Notes: generated by a model from the sequence alone, not told the origin. A stretch of DNA of 64,000 nucleotides from Idiomarina sp. PL1-037 (GCF_034422975.1 NZ_CP139873.1:1488001-1552000), one strand, 5' to 3'; positions 7,909 through 16,710 are shown, counted from the stretch's first letter. Translations and numbers: made by a program.

Positions 7909-8811
7909 ATGGCCAGTGAAAGTAAATACAGTTTCGATAAGCTACAGAAACGTATTCGTCGCGATGTGGGTAAAGCCATACAAGATTTCGGGATGATTGA
8001 AGACGGCGATCATATTATGGTCTGTCTGTCAGGCGGTAAAGACAGTTACACTTTGCTGGACACCCTCCTCTATCTGCAAAAAGTTGCTCCTGTTCGTTTT
8101 TCTCTGGTTGCGGTCAACTTGGATCAAAAGCAACCAGGTTTTCCAGAACACGTGCTTCCGGGCTATCTGGCAAAGCTTGGTGTTAACTACAAAATTGTTG
8201 AAGAAGACACCTACAGCATCGTAAAAGAAAAAATTCCCGAAGGAAAAACAACCTGCTCTTTATGCTCCCGCCTTAGACGAGGCATTTTGTATCGAACAGC
8301 CAAAGAATTAAAAGCGACTAAAATCGCTCTGGGTCATCATCGCGATGACATGATCGAAACGCTTTTTTTGAATATGTTTCACGGTGGCAAGTTGAAATCC
8401 ATGCCGCCTAAATTGGCAAGCGATAACGGCGAGCATGTTGTTATTCGTCCTTTGGCTTATGCCCGTGAAAAAGAGATAGAACAATACTCTGACGCAATGG
8501 AATTCCCTATTATTCCTTGTAACTTGTGTGGCTCTCAGGAAAACCTGCAGAGAAAGCAAATAAAGCAAATGCTTAATGGGTGGGACAAACAGTTCCCGGG
8601 CAGAATTGAAAGCTTATTTACGGCAATGCAAAATGTTGTACCCTCACATTTAGCCGACAGCGCCCTGTTTGATTTTAAGGCCGTTACCGCAGACGGTGTT
8701 GCTGATGAAAATGGCGATAAAGCCTTTGATACTGACAGCTTTACTTCAAACTTTGAAACTGAAGAGAATCCTGTTTTTGCCAGCAATATTCCCATCAAGC
8801 ATTTGGCCTAA
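7909..8811 (+). CDS. ttcA: tRNA 2-thiocytidine-32 biosynthesis protein TtcA
   Basis: Iron-sulfur, ATP-dependent tRNA thiolase that converts cytidine-32 to 2-thiocytidine. It has the PP-loop SGGKDS at residues 41-46, the C-x-x-C pair CSLC at 116-119, and a later Cys in IPCNLCGSQENLQRK; these three Cys sites hold the [4Fe-4S] cluster in characterised TtcA. The 300 residues match the family, with a divergent acidic tail after about 250. A bidirectional terminator follows, shared with convergent bax. Confidence 0.95.
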   Translation: MASESKYSFDKLQKRIRRDVGKAIQDFGMIEDGDHIMVCLSGGKDSYTLLDTLLYLQKVAPVRFSLVAVNLDQKQPGFPEHVLPGYLAKLGVNYKIVEEDTYSIVKEKIPEGKTTCSLCSRLRRGILYRTAKELKATKIALGHHRDDMIETLFLNMFHGGKLKSMPPKLASDNGEHVVIRPLAYAREKEIEQYSDAMEFPIIPCNLCGSQENLQRKQIKQMLNGWDKQFPGRIESLFTAMQNVVPSHLADSALFDFKAVTADGVADENGDKAFDTDSFTSNFETEENPVFASNIPIKHLA

Positions 8812-8825
8812 ACCAGATACAAAAA

Positions 8826-8850
8826 GAGGCTCTGAATTGAGCCTCTCTTA
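8826..8850. terminator. Bidirectional terminator between ttcA and bax
   Basis: GAGGCTC/GAGCCTC 7-bp stem with a 6-base loop. On the - strand it is followed by five T (the A-run at 8821-8825), and on the + strand by a weaker TCTTATATTT. It serves the two convergent genes and is strongest for bax. Confidence 0.8.
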
Positions 8851-8880
8851 TATTTATTCCAATATAGTTTCGCTTAAACC

Positions 8881-9726
8881 TTACTCTGGTTGCGGAACTT
8901 CCGGCGTACTCAATTCCTCACTGACTCGTTTCACAATGGGTCGATTGATACGAATCATTGCGCGTAGTTCATCAATATAGTCTTCTCCTCGCTCAGAATA
9001 ACTTGATAAACCCGTAATTAAATCTCTTGCCAGAATATCTTCGTTATCTAAGCGCTTTTGTTCTCGCAGCAAACGTAAATCCAGATAAGCACCATGAGTA
9101 TTAATATTACGCATATAACTTCTTACTGACGCATTAACCGAGTCAAATCGCGCAACTTCATGACGGCCATCTTCATCTCTTCCGGTAGGAACTAAACCAC
9201 AGCCTTTGGAATAACACCATTGACCAAACAAGTTCAGTCCTTTACGTGAAAATCTGGACGTTCCCCAGCCCGATTCATTTGCAGCCTGAACGAGCACCAT
9301 CATTTCCGGAATAATATCAATACGGCGTTTTAGTAAACCAAATAAATTTTCATCAATCGCAATATTGTCTTCCAGTCGATAATACTCTATCCAGTCCGCT
9401 AGCTGCTTTTTATCTGACTCAGTTAACGCATTGTTTTTAAAGCGCTCGTAAATTGCTTTAAGGTAAGCCCTGTCATGCAATATACGTATATTTTCAGCTT
9501 CAACCATTGGCAGTAAAAAGCGAAAAAACTCTTCTTTTTTTTCCGTAACATCGGTCATCGACATAAAGTCAGGTAAATCTCTGTGAACAGGCACATCGGG
9601 AATGGCCGGTAAATGAGCTGTGACTGACTGTTCAGGAGTTTCTAACGCGGTATCTTTAATAAGCCAAGGTAAAAATAATGCCGCTACACTTAATACAATA
9701 AATAGTAATATGGTTAATAATCGCAT
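8881..9726 (-). CDS. bax: Bax-like glucosaminidase-domain protein
   Basis: Predicted envelope peptidoglycan hydrolase of 281 residues. The ATG at 9726 is chosen because GAGG stands six bases upstream and the protein then opens with a signal/anchor sequence (MRLLTILLFIVLSVAALFL); longer frames add an unlikely leader. The C-terminal half carries the glucosaminidase-family motif AANESGWGTSRF with candidate catalytic Glu151, then GLNLFGQWC. It resembles E. coli Bax in order and length. Substrate and physiological role are not established for this family member. Confidence 0.85.
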   Translation of the reverse strand: MRLLTILLFIVLSVAALFLPWLIKDTALETPEQSVTAHLPAIPDVPVHRDLPDFMSMTDVTEKKEEFFRFLLPMVEAENIRILHDRAYLKAIYERFKNNALTESDKKQLADWIEYYRLEDNIAIDENLFGLLKRRIDIIPEMMVLVQAANESGWGTSRFSRKGLNLFGQWCYSKGCGLVPTGRDEDGRHEVARFDSVNASVRSYMRNINTHGAYLDLRLLREQKRLDNEDILARDLITGLSSYSERGEDYIDELRAMIRINRPIVKRVSEELSTPEVPQPE

Positions 9727-9733
9727 GTAATCC

Positions 9734-10489
9734 TCAAGCCGAAATATTCTCAGACGAGCTGTCTTTTTTGGGTTTATCAATAACGGTTACGCCAATGACT
9801 TCCCGATAGACCACTCCCAGAAGGTTATACATCATTGGCAACATCCAAATAAGGCCTAATCCAAAAGGAATAATAGCCAGAAGTAACAAGCCCGCAAGAA
9901 TCAAAAATAACAAGATAAACTTAGGCAGCTTGAAATGGATGATTTTTATTGAATAGTACAAGGCGTTTAGCGGGCCCACTCCTCGCTCAATAACTAAAGG
10001 CATGGCGAGTATCAAAATAACCGTAATGTAAAGTTGTGCCAAAATAGAAACGTTTGGGTGAATCAACCCAAAGAGTTGACTGGCGACAATGCTTAACAAA
10101 GTGCTTATCAGAGCAACTGCAATTAAAGGAAACATTACATTGAACCCGTTAAAGACATCGGCGCTTTTTGTACCGATACCAACGCTGTGCTTGATGCCCA
10201 TTAGCATCAAACCGCCTAACAGAGGAGCACTGATAACAGCTTGTAAAATGCTGGAAAAGTACTGAATTTTTATTGATGTTTGCAGGCTCTCAATCGAAAA
10301 CACGTTCATCAAAATGAGCACCATCACCACGTTAATACCCAATAAAACCAAAAAGCCACCAATTAAAGGAGTCAGATTCGATTTGGTAATGTTAAATGCC
10401 TGCTCAAAAACTTGCCGCAACGACAGCTGATAGTTTCCTTTAAGCGATTCAACTAATGAGCCACCAATTGTTACTTTGTTATCATCCAC
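9734..10489 (-). CDS. Multipass membrane protein, YciC/DUF-type, function unknown
   Basis: Integral membrane protein of about 251 residues with roughly six hydrophobic segments from residue 35 onward and a Lys/Ser-rich cytoplasmic tail. I propose the GTG at 10489 (MDDNKVTIGG...) because a GGGA lies about six bases upstream and this leaves 106 bases for divergent promoters. An ATG at 10597 would overlap the start codon of rluE on the other strand and lacks a ribosome site. Repeated small-residue helices and the general layout recall the E. coli YciC (UPF0259) type, but I see no catalytic motif. It ends seven bases before the bax start, so the two are probably cotranscribed. Function unknown. 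Confidence 0.75.
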   Translation of the reverse strand: MDDNKVTIGGSLVESLKGNYQLSLRQVFEQAFNITKSNLTPLIGGFLVLLGINVVMVLILMNVFSIESLQTSIKIQYFSSILQAVISAPLLGGLMLMGIKHSVGIGTKSADVFNGFNVMFPLIAVALISTLLSIVASQLFGLIHPNVSILAQLYITVILILAMPLVIERGVGPLNALYYSIKIIHFKLPKFILLFLILAGLLLLAIIPFGLGLIWMLPMMYNLLGVVYREVIGVTVIDKPKKDSSSENISA

Positions 10490-10595
10490 AGAAATTCCCA
10501 CACTTTTTTGATCAGTAAGATAAACTAGCGCCCGATATACTAGAGTATCCTCTGGTACGATCCAATTTAAATCGACAGAACAATCTGAGGCAGTC

Positions 10596-11171
10596 ATGAA
10601 ATCGCAGACAAAACGACCGGCAAACCCCAAGTTGGTTCTACTGAACAAGCCTTACGGCGTTTTATCTCAGTTTACCGGAGAAGAAGGCGACCAGACTTTA
10701 AAGCCGTTTATTCCCCATAACGACGTCTACCCCGCCGGGCGTCTTGATAAAGACAGCGAAGGGTTGTTGTTGCTAACCAATGACGGCGTTTATCAGGCTC
10801 GACTTGCTAATCCTAAGTACAAAGTGTGGAAAACCTATTGGGTGCAGGTAGAAGGTGATCCAAGCGAAGAGCAATTAGAGCAATTAAGAAATGGTGTCGA
10901 GCTAAACGACGGAATGACCCGCCCTGCTGAAGCCTTCGTGATGCCTGAACCAATGAACTTGTGGCCACGAAACCCTCCCGTTCGTGAGCGCAAAAGTGTT
11001 CCGGACAGCTGGCTCTGCCTTAAAATTCGCGAGGGTAAAAACCGCCAGGTTCGTCGCATGACAGCGCATGTTGGTTTGCCAACCCTACGTCTGATACGAG
11101 CCGCAGTGGGTCCTTTTCAATTAAAAACAATGCAGCCCGGGGAATGGCGTTCAGAGCCACCCGTTTGGTAA
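10596..11171 (+). CDS. rluE: 23S rRNA pseudouridine(2457) synthase RluE
   Basis: RsuA-family pseudouridine synthase of 191 residues, acting on 23S rRNA. It opens LVLLNKPYGVLSQFT and has the catalytic-Asp motif GRLDKDSEGLLLLTNDG and the closing RQVRRMTAHVGLPTLRLIR. The stretch LWPRNPPVRERKSVP is close to E. coli RluE and separates it from RluB and RluF. There is no S4 domain, as in RluE. A GAGG precedes the ATG. It lies 80 bases upstream of mnmA; in E. coli nudJ sits between the two. Confidence 0.92.
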   Translation: MKSQTKRPANPKLVLLNKPYGVLSQFTGEEGDQTLKPFIPHNDVYPAGRLDKDSEGLLLLTNDGVYQARLANPKYKVWKTYWVQVEGDPSEEQLEQLRNGVELNDGMTRPAEAFVMPEPMNLWPRNPPVRERKSVPDSWLCLKIREGKNRQVRRMTAHVGLPTLRLIRAAVGPFQLKTMQPGEWRSEPPVW

Positions 11172-11204
11172 CTTCCTGAGCTACCCTCGTGCGCGCTAAA
11201 ATGA

Positions 11205-11210
11205 TAGAAT
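11205..11210 (+). promoter_or_regulatory. Possible extended -10 of an mnmA promoter
   Basis: TGA-TAGAAT, an extended -10 shape, 42 bases upstream of mnmA in the short gap after rluE. No good -35 is present. Weak call. Confidence 0.3.
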
Positions 11211-11251
11211 GCGCAGCCAATTCAGGAGCTATAGTCAGTTAGGGTTAACCT

Positions 11252-12367
11252 ATGTCAAATGCCAGTAAAAAAGTCATTGTCGGAATGTCCGGGGGCGTCG
11301 ACTCCTCCGTTTCAGCTTACCTTCTTATGCAACAGGGCTACCAGGTAGAAGGCCTGTTCATGAAGAACTGGGAAGAAGACGATACTGACGAATACTGCGC
11401 CGCTTCCGACGACTTAGCTGACGCTGAAAAAGTCTGTGAAACGCTGGGTATAGAGCTGCACACAATCAATTTCGCTGCAGAATACTGGGACAATGTATTC
11501 GAGTATTTTCTGGAAGAATACAAGGCGGGTCGCACGCCTAACCCCGACATTATGTGCAACAAAGAAATTAAATTTAAGGCCTTTCTTGAGTTTGCCGCTG
11601 ACGCATTAGATGCCGATTATATTGCGACCGGACACTATGTGCGTCGTCAACGGCATGATGGCAAATGGGAAATGCTGCGGGGCTTAGACAGCAATAAAGA
11701 TCAAAGCTACTTTTTGTATACCTTGAGCCACGAACACATTGCCCAGACTCTGTTCCCGGTGGGAGAACTGGAGAAACCCGAAGTTCGCCGTATTGCGGAG
11801 GAGCAAGGCCTGGTAACAGCCGATAAAAAAGACTCGACCGGCATTTGCTTTATTGGCGAGCGCAAATTTAAAGACTTTTTACAGCAATACCTTCCTGCCA
11901 AACCGGGCCCTATTGAGTCCGTTGAAGGTGAAAGCTTAGGCCAACACGAAGGCCTGATGTATCATACTCTGGGTCAGCGCAAAGGTCTGCATATAGGTGG
12001 CATGGCCGATAATTCCGGCGAACCCTGGTATGTTGTCGACAAAGATGTCGAACGTAACGTTTTAATTGTAGCGCAGGGGAAAAACCATCCGCGTCTATAC
12101 TCTCAAGGCCTTATTGCCGGACAACTGCATTGGGTTAATCGAAACGCCCCATCGGAGGCCTTCGATTGCACGGTGAAAACGCGCTACCGCCAGCAGGATA
12201 TTCCCTGCCGGGTTACGCCGCTTAGTGATGGTGACTTTCAGGTTCAATTTAAAGAACCGGTTGCAGCGGTTACCCCAGGCCAGTCTGCGGTATTCTACAG
12301 TAATGATGTGTGTTTAGGCGGTGGCATAATAGAGCAGCGCATTACTGACTTTGAGGTCAAGCTATGA
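11252..12367 (+). CDS. mnmA: tRNA 2-thiouridylase MnmA
   Basis: Catalyses 2-thiolation of the wobble uridine (U34) of Lys, Glu and Gln tRNAs, taking sulfur from the Tus relay. The PP-loop SGGVDSS is at residues 13-19. The two catalytic cysteines fall at Cys102 (MCNKEIKF) and Cys199 (STGICFIGERKF), the same numbers as in E. coli. It has 371 residues, of normal length. Its stop overlaps the hflD start by four bases (ATGA), matching the E. coli mnmA-hflD-purB order. Confidence 0.97.
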   Translation: MSNASKKVIVGMSGGVDSSVSAYLLMQQGYQVEGLFMKNWEEDDTDEYCAASDDLADAEKVCETLGIELHTINFAAEYWDNVFEYFLEEYKAGRTPNPDIMCNKEIKFKAFLEFAADALDADYIATGHYVRRQRHDGKWEMLRGLDSNKDQSYFLYTLSHEHIAQTLFPVGELEKPEVRRIAEEQGLVTADKKDSTGICFIGERKFKDFLQQYLPAKPGPIESVEGESLGQHEGLMYHTLGQRKGLHIGGMADNSGEPWYVVDKDVERNVLIVAQGKNHPRLYSQGLIAGQLHWVNRNAPSEAFDCTVKTRYRQQDIPCRVTPLSDGDFQVQFKEPVAAVTPGQSAVFYSNDVCLGGGIIEQRITDFEVKL

Positions 12368-12984
12368 ACGAATGGCAGCAACGGGTAATTGCCTTAGCTG
12401 GTATGTCGTTAAGTGCTATGGCTGTGCAGAAGCTGGCTCGCAGCGGAGAGCTTTACCCTGAATCTATCACTGATACGCTTGTACACAGCCTTCTTCAGCA
12501 GAACCCAAATAATATAGAAGATGTATACGGCGGGCTCGATAATATTCAGCCTGGCATTCAGGCGTTTATTCGTCAGGCAGGCAATAATAAAAGTAAAGAC
12601 ATTGAAGTTACCCGTTATCTGGTGGGGTTGATTCACCTTTCCAGACGCTTACTAAGGCAACCTGAAATACTTGATTCACTTGGCGAGCAAATTGCTCAGG
12701 TCAAACGCCAAAAAGAAGAATTTGAGTTTGAAAGTCAACGTGTACAGCAAAGCTTAGCCGGAATTTATCGCGAACTGATAAGTCCCCTGGGACAACCCAT
12801 TCGCATTAATGGTAACCCGGAGTTTTTAAAACGCGACTCAAATCAACACCATATTAGAACCTTGTTGCTAGCTGGCATTCGCAGTGCCGTGCTTTGGCAG
12901 CAAGTAGGCGGCAAGCGTCGTCATTTCGTGTTTTCTAGAAAGAAAATGTTAGATACAGCGCAGCAATTGCTGCATGTCGCATAA
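12364..12984 (+). CDS. hflD: High-frequency lysogenization protein HflD homolog
   Basis: All-alpha, membrane-associated protein of 206 residues. In E. coli HflD binds phage lambda CII; its housekeeping role is unclear. Recognised by the opening WQQRVIALAGMSLSAMAVQKLARSG, shown here only as a pattern of a WQ-start helix, by GLDNIQPG, and by the ending RRHFVFSRKKML. It sits between mnmA and purB with a four-base overlap to mnmA, the conserved arrangement in gammaproteobacteria. Confidence 0.92.
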   Translation: MNEWQQRVIALAGMSLSAMAVQKLARSGELYPESITDTLVHSLLQQNPNNIEDVYGGLDNIQPGIQAFIRQAGNNKSKDIEVTRYLVGLIHLSRRLLRQPEILDSLGEQIAQVKRQKEEFEFESQRVQQSLAGIYRELISPLGQPIRINGNPEFLKRDSNQHHIRTLLLAGIRSAVLWQQVGGKRRHFVFSRKKMLDTAQQLLHVA

Positions 12985-13021
12985 CAATTAACGATTTAAT
13001 TAACCCTCGGAGAGCCAGTTT

Positions 13022-14395
13022 ATGTTGCCCTTTTCCTCCTTGACGGCGGTGTCACCTGTTGATGGACGATACGCCTCAAAAGCAGAAATGCTACGCCCTA
13101 TTTTCAGTGAGTACGGATTGATTAAATTTCGAGTGACTGTTGAGGTTCGTTGGTTACAATTATTAGCAGACGTTGACGGTATTAAAGAAGTACCTGCGCT
13201 GAGTAAAGAAGCAACACAGATACTGAACTCCATTGTTGAGAATTTCTCGGTCGACGACGCTGAACGCATAAAAGCTATCGAGAGTACCACCAACCACGAC
13301 GTGAAAGCGGTCGAGTACTTTCTGAAAGAGAAAGTGGCAGATAACGAAGAGCTGAATAAAGTGTCCGAGTTCATCCACTTTGCCTGTACGTCCGAAGACA
13401 TTAATAACCTTTCTCATGGCTTAATGCTGAACACGGCTCGTGATGAAGTATTACTGCCTATGATGCAGGAGCTGGTTGACCGGGTTAAAGAACTGGCGAA
13501 AGAACACAAAGCCGTTCCTATGATGGCCCGTACACATGGGCAACCAGCAACACCAACCACAATGGGCAAAGAGTTTGCAAACGTTGCCGTGCGTTTACAG
13601 CGTCAGCTGGCACAGCTTAAAGCTGTGGATGTTATGGGCAAAATAAATGGTGCCGTCGGTAACTACAACGCGCACCTGGCAGCCTACCCTAACGTTGACT
13701 GGCACCATATTTCAGAGCAATTTGTTACTTCATTAGGCTTGAGCTGGAACGCTTACACAACGCAAATTGAACCGCATGACTACATTGCCGAATACTTTGA
13801 TGCATTAGCTCGTTTTAATACTGTACTCATTGATTTTGATCGTGACGTATGGGGCTATATAGCATTGAACCACTTTAAACAGCGTACTGTTGAAGGCGAA
13901 GTTGGCTCATCAACCATGCCTCATAAAGTAAACCCTATCGACTTTGAAAACTCCGAAGGTAACCTGGGTATTGCAAACGCTGTTATGCAGCATTTAGCTC
14001 AGAAACTGCCTATTTCACGCTGGCAGCGCGACCTGACTGACTCAACCGTTTTGCGTAATTTAGGCGTGGGTGTTGCCCATACTGTTATCGCATTCCAGGC
14101 AACCTTAAAAGGTTTAAGTAAACTGGAAGTTAACGAAGCCCGTTTAGCGGCTGAGCTGGATGAAAATTGGGAATTAATGGCGGAGCCGGTACAAACTGTT
14201 ATGCGTCGCTACGGTGTTGAAAAACCATACGAGAAGCTAAAGACCTTAACTCGCGGTAAGCGTATTACCAGCGATGATCTGGCGAAATTTATTGACTCTT
14301 TAGACGTACCTAACGCGGCTAAAGACGAAATGAAAGCACTGACTCCGGCTAATTATATTGGCCGTGCTACTCAATTTGTTGATGATCTTGTATGA
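13022..14395 (+). CDS. purB: Adenylosuccinate lyase
   Basis: Splits SAICAR and adenylosuccinate in purine synthesis, releasing fumarate. The 457 residues follow E. coli PurB closely: opening SSLTAVSPVDGRYASK, TTNHDVKAVEYFLKEK, the HGQPATPTTMGKE active-site segment and the fumarase-superfamily signature GSSTMPHKVNP. A GGAG stands before the ATG. Its stop overlaps the roxA start by four bases. In E. coli phoP and phoQ lie between purB and roxA; here they are directly fused as an operon. Confidence 0.97.
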   Translation: MLPFSSLTAVSPVDGRYASKAEMLRPIFSEYGLIKFRVTVEVRWLQLLADVDGIKEVPALSKEATQILNSIVENFSVDDAERIKAIESTTNHDVKAVEYFLKEKVADNEELNKVSEFIHFACTSEDINNLSHGLMLNTARDEVLLPMMQELVDRVKELAKEHKAVPMMARTHGQPATPTTMGKEFANVAVRLQRQLAQLKAVDVMGKINGAVGNYNAHLAAYPNVDWHHISEQFVTSLGLSWNAYTTQIEPHDYIAEYFDALARFNTVLIDFDRDVWGYIALNHFKQRTVEGEVGSSTMPHKVNPIDFENSEGNLGIANAVMQHLAQKLPISRWQRDLTDSTVLRNLGVGVAHTVIAFQATLKGLSKLEVNEARLAAELDENWELMAEPVQTVMRRYGVEKPYEKLKTLTRGKRITSDDLAKFIDSLDVPNAAKDEMKALTPANYIGRATQFVDDLV

Positions 14396-15534
14396 AATTA
14401 GCTTTTGATAAAGACGACTTCTTAGCAAATTACTGGCAGAAAAAGCCTTGTCTTATCCGACAGGGCTTTGCTGATTTTACCGACCCTGTCAGCCCTGAAA
14501 TTCTGGCTGGACTAGCGATGGAAGAAGGCGCTGACTCGCGGGTTATTGAATCTCGGGCGGACACTGAGTCGGGTTGGTTAGTGACTCACGGTCCATTTGA
14601 GGACTACGAAAAGTTCGGAGAAACCGACTGGACTTTATTGGTGCAGTCAGTAAACGAGTGGCTACCGGACGTAGGTGAATTGATAACACCTTTCCGCTTT
14701 CTGCCCGACTGGCGCATTGATGACGTTATGGTCAGTTTTTCCTGTGAAAACGGCGGTGTTGGCCCTCATCTGGATCAGTACGATGTTTTTATTGTTCAGG
14801 GCGCAGGCTCCCGGCATTGGCGGGTTGGCGACCGACAAGCAATGCAGGAACATCAGCCTGCGGAAGATCTCTGTCAGATAAAAGGTGAATTCGAAGCGGT
14901 TATCGATGAGCATCTGACTGCCGGCGACGTTTTATATATTCCTGCTGGGTGTCCTCATGACGGAGTTTCGCTGGAGCCATCTTTAAACTACTCTGTTGGC
15001 TTTCGTGCTCCATCGAAAGCCGAGCTACTGTTGCAGTTAGGTGATATTGCGATGCAACAGGAGTTAATGCAGGAGCGTTATCAGGACCCAACTCTTAGCA
15101 GCAAAGACGTTTCATGGATTATTGAGGAAAAACAGCTAAGTGCATTAAAGCAGTTTCTAAAAGATGCTTTGGCAAGCGAAGGCACTGATGCATTACTAGC
15201 AAAAATCATTTCCCAGTCTAAACGCCCTCTTCCCGAACCAGAGTTGCCGACCACCGCTGAGCAAATTCCGACTCTGCTCGCGCAACAAAATGCGTTTATT
15301 GAAAAAGCTTCGGGTGCCCGTTTCTTAAAACTTAGCGATACGCAGTTTTACGGCAATGGTGAAGCTTTTCACGTTTCACAAGAAGCTTTAACTACAGCGG
15401 AATGGCTGGCGCAATTGCAAGGCTCTGAAACTCTTGAAGAACTAGCTAAGCTGGCGAAATCATCAGCCGAGTATGAGCTCATTGCCGAAGCCATTAATCA
15501 GGGAATCATCTACTTATACATTGACGAATCTTAA
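14392..15534 (+). CDS. roxA: Ribosomal protein uL16 arginine hydroxylase RoxA (YcfD)
   Basis: JmjC-fold Fe(II)/2-oxoglutarate oxygenase that hydroxylates an arginine of ribosomal protein uL16. The metal triad is visible: HLD with His126 and Asp128 in GVGPHLDQYDVF, and His189 in IPAGCPHDG, equivalent to E. coli His125, Asp127 and His187. The 380 residues include the C-terminal winged-helix part, as in E. coli. Coupled to purB by ATGA overlap. As an O2-dependent enzyme it fits the aerobic character of the window. Confidence 0.94.
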   Translation: MKLAFDKDDFLANYWQKKPCLIRQGFADFTDPVSPEILAGLAMEEGADSRVIESRADTESGWLVTHGPFEDYEKFGETDWTLLVQSVNEWLPDVGELITPFRFLPDWRIDDVMVSFSCENGGVGPHLDQYDVFIVQGAGSRHWRVGDRQAMQEHQPAEDLCQIKGEFEAVIDEHLTAGDVLYIPAGCPHDGVSLEPSLNYSVGFRAPSKAELLLQLGDIAMQQELMQERYQDPTLSSKDVSWIIEEKQLSALKQFLKDALASEGTDALLAKIISQSKRPLPEPELPTTAEQIPTLLAQQNAFIEKASGARFLKLSDTQFYGNGEAFHVSQEALTTAEWLAQLQGSETLEELAKLAKSSAEYELIAEAINQGIIYLYIDES

Positions 15535-15555
15535 GTGATTCTGTGTAAACAAGAG

Positions 15556-15584
15556 TTGATAAACGCCTGTTTAAATACCTAAAT
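15556..15584 (+). promoter_or_regulatory. Possible leucine dehydrogenase promoter
   Basis: TTGATA (15556-15561), 17-base spacer, CTAAAT (15579-15584). It overlaps an inverted repeat TAAACA (15546-15551) / TGTTTA (15568-15573), which could be an operator. Both are read by eye only. Confidence 0.4.
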
Positions 15585-15603
15585 TTATTCACTCAACAAA
15601 GTA

Positions 15604-15643
15604 GCGCGGACCTTTTCTAAATGGTAATGTTCGCGCAATTTTT
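15604..15643 (+). terminator. Terminator hairpin between roxA and leucine dehydrogenase
   Basis: GCGCGGAC (15604-15611) pairs with GTTCGCGC (15629-15636) over 8 bp with one G-U, 17-base loop, then AATTTTT. It may simply end the purB-roxA transcript. Because the possible promoter at 15556 lies upstream of it, it could also work as an attenuator for the dehydrogenase. A 10-codon reading frame (15621-15653) overlaps it. Confidence 0.6.
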
Positions 15644-15666
15644 GAAGCAATAAGGAATTGAATTTC

Positions 15667-16704
15667 ATGTCTTTATACGAGCATCCCGAATTTGATCACC
15701 ATGAGCAAGTGGTGTTTTGTCATGATCAGGAATCAGGCTTAAAAGCCATTATTGCCATCCACGATACAACTCTAGGCCCGAGCCTTGGCGGTACTCGTTT
15801 ATGGAATTATGCTTCTTCAGCAGAAGCGCTAACAGACGTACTGAGATTGTCTCGTGGTATGACTTATAAAAGCGCAATGGCCGGGCTGCCGTTAGGTGGT
15901 GGTAAAGCGGTTATTATCGGTGATGCCAAGAAAATCAAAAGCGAAGAACTCTTCCGTGCTTATGGCCGCTTTATCGAATCTTTAGGCGGTCGTTACATTA
16001 CCGCTGAAGACGTCAATATTCGCACTGAAGACATCGGTATGGTCGCAAAAGAGACCAGCCACGTTGCCGGTACAGCAGAAAAAGCTGGCGACCCTTCACC
16101 GCACACAGCATTGGGTACTTACCTTGGTCTAAAAGCGGCAGCAAAACACAAATTAGGTAACGAAGATCTTAAAGGCGTTAAAATCGCCGTTCAGGGCCTG
16201 GGAGCTGTTGGCTACGATTTCGCTAAGCATTGTGCAGAAGAAGGCGCTGAACTAATTGTTACCGATATAAACGAAGAAGCCATCGAGCGCGCCGTTAAAG
16301 AACTGGGAGCAAAAGCTGTTGGTCTTGATGAAATCTACGACGTAGAAGCTGACGTATACGCGCCATGTGCTTTAGGTGCTACTATCAATGACGAAACGTT
16401 AAAGCAGCTGAAAGTTAAAGTTATTGCAGGAAGCGCGAATAACCAGTTAGCCAACCCTAAACATGATCAAGCAGTAAAAGACATGGGCATCCTTTACGCA
16501 CCTGATTATGTAATTAATGCCGGTGGTGTTATTCATGTGTGCTCTGAAGCCGCTAATATGAGCCTGGAAGAAACCGATAAACGTGTTCGTGGTATCTACG
16601 AAACCTTAGATCAGCTTTTTGCTCGCGCAAACGACGAAGACCGTCCTACGGGAGCTGTTGCAGACCAAATGGCTCGAGAAATCATCGCCAAAGGTAAACA
16701 GTAA
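15667..16704 (+). CDS. Leucine dehydrogenase (Glu/Leu/Phe/Val dehydrogenase family)
   Basis: NAD-dependent oxidative deamination of leucine and other branched-chain amino acids to 2-oxo acids, feeding catabolism. The ATG at 15667 is chosen because AAGGA lies nine bases upstream, giving 345 residues. Lys68 (MTYKSA) and catalytic Lys80 (LPLGGGKAVI) fall where leucine dehydrogenases have them. A Rossmann motif GLGAVG follows near residue 180. The closest alternatives are valine or phenylalanine dehydrogenase, which I cannot separate by eye. Monocistronic: terminators stand on both sides. Confidence 0.9.
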   Translation: MSLYEHPEFDHHEQVVFCHDQESGLKAIIAIHDTTLGPSLGGTRLWNYASSAEALTDVLRLSRGMTYKSAMAGLPLGGGKAVIIGDAKKIKSEELFRAYGRFIESLGGRYITAEDVNIRTEDIGMVAKETSHVAGTAEKAGDPSPHTALGTYLGLKAAAKHKLGNEDLKGVKIAVQGLGAVGYDFAKHCAEEGAELIVTDINEEAIERAVKELGAKAVGLDEIYDVEADVYAPCALGATINDETLKQLKVKVIAGSANNQLANPKHDQAVKDMGILYAPDYVINAGGVIHVCSEAANMSLEETDKRVRGIYETLDQLFARANDEDRPTGAVADQMAREIIAKGKQ

Positions 16705-16710
16705 AATAAA

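Noticed and set aside
15621..15653. 10-codon frame before leucine dehydrogenase as an attenuator leader peptide
   Set aside because: It holds only one Leu codon and no run of regulated codons, and its ribosome site is weak; mentioned only with the hairpin.
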